64,000 bases of DNA from contig CAZKXX010000003.1 in assembly GCA_964556705.1 (NCBI GenBank), positions 17,109-81,108 of the forward strand, given 5' to 3'. Both the position numbers and the translations under genes were made by a program. Positions 60,672 through 64,000 of the stretch are shown piece by piece (the first letter of the stretch is position 1; every line of letters starts with the position of its first letter). A model generated the notes under the pieces. The model did no database searches. It saw nothing but the letters and a program-made list of their open reading frames with translations, and was not told where the DNA came from. The stretch is from CAZKXX01 sp964556705 (GTDB lineage: Bacteria > Acidobacteriota > Terriglobia > UBA7540).

Positions 60672-61775
60672 TCAGAATTCCTCAAAACGCACGCGCCGGG
60701 CCCGGACCGCGTCCAGGTCCACGCGACAGCCGATGCCCGCGCCGGGCGGGAGCGCAATCATCCCTTCGGCCGTAATGTTGATCGGTGGTGAGACGATATC
60801 GCCCGCGAACCACCGCGAAGAGGCTTCGACGTCGGCGGGGTAAGTGAAGTTCGGGAGCGTTGCGAGGTGCAGCCCCTGCATCGAAGCGACGCCGAGTTCG
60901 GGCATCGTCCCCAGCCAGCAGGGCAGTCCCGCCGCCTGCGCCGCGTCGTGAGCGAGCCGCGCGGGCCAGAGGCCGCCCATGCGCTGCACCTTGATGTTCA
61001 GAATCCGCCCGCTGCCGAGCCGGATGATTTTCCGAACGGCCTCCAGGCTCTCGGCGCTCTCGTCGAGGCAGAGGGGAGTCTTGAGGCGGCGCTGGAGTTC
61101 GGCGTGCTCTTCGAGCGCTTCGCGCCCGAGCGGCTGCTCGATCATCAACAGACCGAACCCGTCGAGTTCCTGAAAGACCGGGAAATCCTCGGGGACGTAA
61201 GCCGCGTTCGCGTCCACCATCAAAGGAATTCCGCCGAAACGCTCGCGCACCGCGTGCACGAGTTCCACATCACGCCCCGGCTCGATTTTGATTTTGACTC
61301 GCCGGTAGCCTTCGCCGAGAAACCTTTCGACGCGCGCAAGCAGTTCCTCGACCGTGGGAAAGAGGCCGATGGCGGCGCCCGAAGGCACCGGACGATTCGT
61401 TCCGCCCAGCAACAACCAGAGCGGCCTACCGAGCTGTTGCGCGCGCAGGTCCCACACGGCGCCTTCCAGACCCGCTTTCGCGAACGGCTCGCCCGGAAAT
61501 TCCGCCAAACGTTCCCAGCATCTTTCCGGGTCGAGTTCGGGCCGAGCGAGAAACGCCGGGACCAGCTTCGACCTCAAAAACTCCCAGGTGCTTTCCGGCG
61601 TTTCGGCGGAGTAAAACGCTCCGGCCATGGGCGAGGCTTCGCCCCAGCCCGTCGCGCCGTCCGCTTCGAGTTCGACGAGGATCGCGTCTTTGACCGAAAT
61701 CTCCCCGCTCGAAATGCGGAACGGCTCGTGGAGCGGGACCCGCACCCAGTGGAGGCGAAGGGCTTGAATCGTCAT
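60672..61775 (-). CDS. menC: o-Succinylbenzoate synthase / N-succinylamino acid racemase
   Basis: This 367-residue enolase-superfamily enzyme makes o-succinylbenzoate in menaquinone synthesis; many members also racemise N-succinyl amino acids. Catalytic residues are in VKIKIEPGRD (Lys-x-Lys), LMVDANAAY, LMIEQPLG and LCLDESAES (metal ligands) and ILNIKVQRMGGL (second Lys). Length and barrel layout fit. No other men genes lie in the window, so the physiological role is uncertain. It is convergent with the small-protein pair. Confidence 0.85.
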   Translation of the reverse strand: MTIQALRLHWVRVPLHEPFRISSGEISVKDAILVELEADGATGWGEASPMAGAFYSAETPESTWEFLRSKLVPAFLARPELDPERCWERLAEFPGEPFAKAGLEGAVWDLRAQQLGRPLWLLLGGTNRPVPSGAAIGLFPTVEELLARVERFLGEGYRRVKIKIEPGRDVELVHAVRERFGGIPLMVDANAAYVPEDFPVFQELDGFGLLMIEQPLGREALEEHAELQRRLKTPLCLDESAESLEAVRKIIRLGSGRILNIKVQRMGGLWPARLAHDAAQAAGLPCWLGTMPELGVASMQGLHLATLPNFTYPADVEASSRWFAGDIVSPPINITAEGMIALPPGAGIGCRVDLDAVRARRVRFEEF

Positions 61776-61858
61776 CGGCGCCGGGTGAGTTTACTCGACT
61801 CCCGCCTGGCGGCCAAGAGTGGCGAAGGCGGACGCCAAGCCGCGATGCCCGGTTTCGG

Positions 61859-61886
61859 TTGACCCTCGCCGCGCGCGGTGTAAGAT
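61859..61886 (+). promoter_or_regulatory. Predicted sigma-70-type promoter of the aldo/keto reductase gene
   Basis: TTGACC (61859-61864), 16 bases and TAAGAT (61881-61886) put the transcript start near 61893, 35 bases before the ATG at 61928. GGGAGG at 61917-61922 is the ribosome-binding site. Confidence 0.6.
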
Positions 61887-61927
61887 ACAAGGACGCGTGA
61901 GATGGCTGTTCTCATCGGGAGGAATTT

Positions 61928-62938
61928 ATGGATCGGCGCGATTTTCTGAAGAAGGGCACCGCAGCCGCGGGACTCGCGGCCGCGCACCCGGCGTTGGCGC
62001 CGCTGGCGAGAGCCGTCGAGGGAGAATTTCCGAAACGCGCGCTGGGGAAGACGGGCGTCGAGCTTTCCATCATCGGTTTCGGCGGCATCGTGGTGACCGA
62101 CACTCCGCAGTCGTTCGCCAACCACATCGTCGCCGAATCGTACGATCTCGGCATCAACTATTTCGACGTGGCGCCGAGTTACGGCAACGCCGAGGAGCGT
62201 CTGGGCCCGGCGCTCGAGCCCTACCGCAAGAAAGTCTTTCTGGCCTGCAAGACGCAGAAGCGCGACAAGGCGGGCGCTGAAGAAGAACTGCACGCTTCGC
62301 TGAAGCGGCTGCGCACCGACCACTTCGACCTTTACCAGCTCCACGCGCTCACGACGATGGAAGACCTCGACCGGGCGCTCGCGCCGGGCGGCGCGATGGA
62401 AACTTTCCTGGCCGCGCGAAAGGCCGGCAAGGTGCGCTTCCTGGGATTCTCGGCCCATTCGGTGGAAACGGCGCTCGCCGCCATCGAGCGCTTCGACTTC
62501 GACACCATCCTTTTCCCCTTCAACTACGTGATGTTCTCGCAGGCGACTTTCGGGCCGCAGGTGATGGAACGCGCCCGCCAGAAGGGCATGGGCCTGCTGG
62601 CGCTGAAGGCCATGGCCAAGACTCATTGGCCGGAGACGATGAAGCAGGAGGAACGCCCGTTCCCGAAATGCTGGTACGAGCCCGCGGCGCTCGAAGAGGA
62701 AGCCGCGCTGGCGCTGCGCTGGACCCTTTCGCTTCCCGTCACGGCGGCCGTGCCTCCGGGCGATGAGAAGTATTACCGGCTGGCGCTCGAAGTGGCCGGC
62801 CGGTTCTCGCCGCTCAAGCCCGAGGAAGAGAAGACGCTGCTGGCGCGCGCCCAAGGCGTGGCTCCGCTCTTCCGGCTGGGGAATGCGGGAGGCGAGGCGC
62901 GCCGGATTCCGTCCGGGACCGCTCCGCGAAGCGCCTGA
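61928..62938 (+). CDS. Tat-exported aldo/keto reductase
   Basis: This 336-residue protein starts with a twin-arginine signal (MDRRDFLKKGTAAAGLAAA), so a folded enzyme is sent to the periplasm. The AKR barrel follows: PKRALGKTGVELSIIGFGG, catalytic Asp and Tyr in NYFDVAPSYG, Lys in FLACKTQK and His in LYQLHAL. The C-terminal part of the barrel contains GMGLLALKAMAK. Exported NADPH-type enzymes are common in Acidobacteriota as annotated, but the cofactor source outside the cell is unclear. Substrate unknown. Confidence 0.9.
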   Translation: MDRRDFLKKGTAAAGLAAAHPALAPLARAVEGEFPKRALGKTGVELSIIGFGGIVVTDTPQSFANHIVAESYDLGINYFDVAPSYGNAEERLGPALEPYRKKVFLACKTQKRDKAGAEEELHASLKRLRTDHFDLYQLHALTTMEDLDRALAPGGAMETFLAARKAGKVRFLGFSAHSVETALAAIERFDFDTILFPFNYVMFSQATFGPQVMERARQKGMGLLALKAMAKTHWPETMKQEERPFPKCWYEPAALEEEAALALRWTLSLPVTAAVPPGDEKYYRLALEVAGRFSPLKPEEEKTLLARAQGVAPLFRLGNAGGEARRIPSGTAPRSA

Positions 62939-62968
62939 AGGGGACTCCTTTCGGCGATGTGCGTGCGC

Positions 62969-63364
62969 CTACCGGTTGGGAAAGACCTCGAACCCTCGTC
63001 CCTGGAGAATGCGCTCATCCGCGCTGACGAGCGTCAAGTCAAAGACTCGCGCCGTTGCAGCGAGTAGGACGTCCACCGGGTCGCGGTGGGGCAACTCAAT
63101 CCTGCTCGTCGCCAACGCAACCTCCGAAGTTACCGGAGCTTCTCTCATCGGAAACGAGGTCAGGGCGCCGGGAATCCACTCTTCCGGTGGAGTCATTGCG
63201 GGGAGCCTCCCCTTTTTTGCCAGGAGCAGCACCTCCCAGATGCTTAGAGGAGACAGCCAAAGCTCGTTGGCTCCGTCATCGAGAGCGCGAGCGATTGCTG
63301 AGGTCAGTCGGGCGGGTTCCGCCCGGGCCCAAATCCAAATGTGAGTGTCCAGCAGGAGGTTCAT
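62969..63364 (-). CDS. vapC: PIN-domain toxin of a VapC-type toxin-antitoxin pair
   Basis: This 131-residue ribonuclease-type toxin has the PIN acidic residues: Asp6 in LLLDTHIWIWA, Glu in SPLSIWEVLLLAKKG, Asp in HRDPVDVLLAATA and Asp in LVSADERIL. The ATG at 63364 overlaps the antitoxin's stop (ATGA), so it is made only along with the antitoxin. VapC toxins cut tRNA or rRNA; the target here is unknown. Confidence 0.88.
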   Translation of the reverse strand: MNLLLDTHIWIWARAEPARLTSAIARALDDGANELWLSPLSIWEVLLLAKKGRLPAMTPPEEWIPGALTSFPMREAPVTSEVALATSRIELPHRDPVDVLLAATARVFDLTLVSADERILQGRGFEVFPNR

Positions 63365-63603
63365 TCGCGGAGGACGTCCCAGTCGCTCTCTTCGGTTGCC
63401 GGACCGACAATGTCCCCAACGATGCGCACCTTTCCGGCTAGATCTCCCATCCAGTTTTTCGGACGCGGCGGCGGAGGCGGCGGAACCACCTGCGCCACGG
63501 GCTCGCCGCGCTTCGTGACGAGGATCGGTTTCTGCGTGCGCCGGACGCGCTCCAGTACGGCCAGGCAGGTTGCTTTGAATTTCGAAATGGCTATCTTCTC
63601 CAT
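63361..63603 (-). CDS. Phd/YefM-family antitoxin
   Basis: This 80-residue antitoxin has the Phd N-terminus for DNA binding (AISKFKATCLAVLERVRRTQKPILVTKRGEPVAQVVP), a Pro-rich hinge (PPPPPPRPKNW) and an acidic C-terminus (GPATEESDWDVLRE) that should wrap the toxin. GAGG precedes the ATG. It overlaps vapC by four bases, and an operator in the promoter region upstream fits the usual self-repression. Confidence 0.88.
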   Translation of the reverse strand: MEKIAISKFKATCLAVLERVRRTQKPILVTKRGEPVAQVVPPPPPPRPKNWMGDLAGKVRIVGDIVGPATEESDWDVLRE

Positions 63604-63612
63604 TGCGCCTCA

Positions 63613-63641
63613 CTTGTACCATGGTCAATGACCATAGTCAA
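63613..63641 (-). promoter_or_regulatory. Promoter and operator of the toxin-antitoxin pair
   Basis: On the minus strand TTGACT (63641-63636), 17 bases and TACAAG (63618-63613) form the promoter. Inside the spacer, ATGGTCA-A-TGACCAT (63621-63635 on the plus strand) is a perfect palindrome suited to antitoxin binding. The bases to 63844 hold no other recognisable feature. Confidence 0.65.
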
Positions 63642-63844
63642 GTCTCTCGAGCGGCAGAATCTCACCGGGGGAGGCCAAGCTTGGCCGGCGTCCAAGGTCT
63701 GGGGAGAACGTTGCGCCGGGATTCGCCGGCCCCGGCCCATGAGTCGATCTGGTTCCGTGATAAGCTCTCGCGCGGGCCGGCGCGCTCGCGTCTCCGGCGT
63801 GCGGCGGCCACCATCATTATCTTTTCGGAAAGGGGTCCCTGAAA

Positions 63845-64000
63845 ATGGCCTCATTTGGCAACGGCGCTTCCACGCTTCGCAGCCGAGCCTGGTTCGGAGC
63901 GAACGATCTTCAGTCCTGGACTCACCGCGCCTACCTGCGCGCCGAAGGTTTCACGACGCAGATGTTCCAGGACCGTCCCACGGTGGGCATCTGCAATTCC
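63845..64000 (+). CDS. IlvD/Edd-family dehydratase, 5' part only
   Basis: The first 52 codons of a dihydroxy-acid or sugar-acid dehydratase are visible before the window ends. The N-terminus LRSRAWFGANDLQSWTHRAYLRAEGFTTQMFQDRPTVGICNS fits the family, in which the conserved GICN(S/T) begins an iron-sulfur site. The Ala-rich start and WTHR suggest the sugar-acid branch (for example arabonate dehydratase-like) rather than amino-acid IlvD, but too little is seen to decide. AAAGGGG lies upstream of the ATG. Confidence 0.82.
   Translation, partial: MASFGNGASTLRSRAWFGANDLQSWTHRAYLRAEGFTTQMFQDRPTVGICNS

Overview
The window is about 64 kb of high-GC DNA (roughly two thirds G+C by eye) that reads like a soil-type Acidobacteriota chromosome. 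The hints are a long SBBP-repeat surface protein with a short Cys-Gly-rich tail, paired caa3-type oxidase subunit III genes, several uncharacterised families usual in that phylum, and dispersed hairpin repeats. This assignment is an inference; there is no rRNA or tRNA gene in the window to confirm it. The sequence starts inside a cupredoxin gene and ends inside an IlvD/Edd-family dehydratase gene.

Bases 1-9570 hold an aerobic respiration block: cupredoxin, cytochrome c oxidase subunits II, I, III, III-like and IV, heme A synthase (ctaA), heme O synthase (ctaB), a DUF420/CtaM-like membrane protein and a few small proteins. Bases 9680-12569 hold a 43-residue membrane protein with a near-consensus promoter, a secreted GxW-rich protein and a zinc-ribbon/SH3-like membrane protein.

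Bases 12732-30393, on the minus strand, hold a complete Tad (Flp pilus) machine in the order flp, cpaA, cpaB, cpaC, cpaE, tadA, tadB, tadC, an unlisted 32-residue membrane peptide and a DUF192 protein. Upstream lie four multi-spanning GT-C/GT39-like membrane proteins, an FkbM methyltransferase and a sigma-54 activator whose receiver domain has lost its phospho-acceptor. Facing them on the plus strand (30919-37286) are two TadE-like pseudopilins, a TadG-like protein, a very large glycine-rich TonB-domain protein, a STAS protein and a PilZ protein. Together these look like one surface-pilus locus with its own regulator and possibly glycosylation enzymes.

Bases 37364-40810 hold a metallo-beta-lactamase-fold hydrolase, a secreted charged-repeat protein and a HEAT/lipoyl-like membrane protein. 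Bases 40811-43737 are a visibly lower-GC accessory cassette: TcmP, its three-Cys-motif (Gp37/Gp68, DUF5131) partner and an HNH nuclease-like protein. It is bordered by inverted copies of a hairpin repeat and by a broken second copy of the 3' end of the neighbouring ferredoxin gene. This is the best candidate for a poorly described, mobile, possibly defence-related system.

Bases 43738-54240 hold ferredoxin, HemJ, a CDGSH protein, a secreted rhodanese, the SBBP protein (its coding sequence contains in-frame copies of an intergenic repeat), a FecR-domain protein and a CHASE2 adenylate cyclase. Bases 54282-64000 are ordinary metabolism and small regulatory modules: MFS transporter, GNAT, dihydroorotate-dehydrogenase-like and DapA-like enzymes, DUF1697, an XRE regulator divergent from two small proteins, menC-like enolase, Tat-exported aldo/keto reductase, a Phd/VapC toxin-antitoxin pair with its operator, and the start of the dehydratase. 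Several dispersed hairpin families lie between genes and, unusually, inside two of them.
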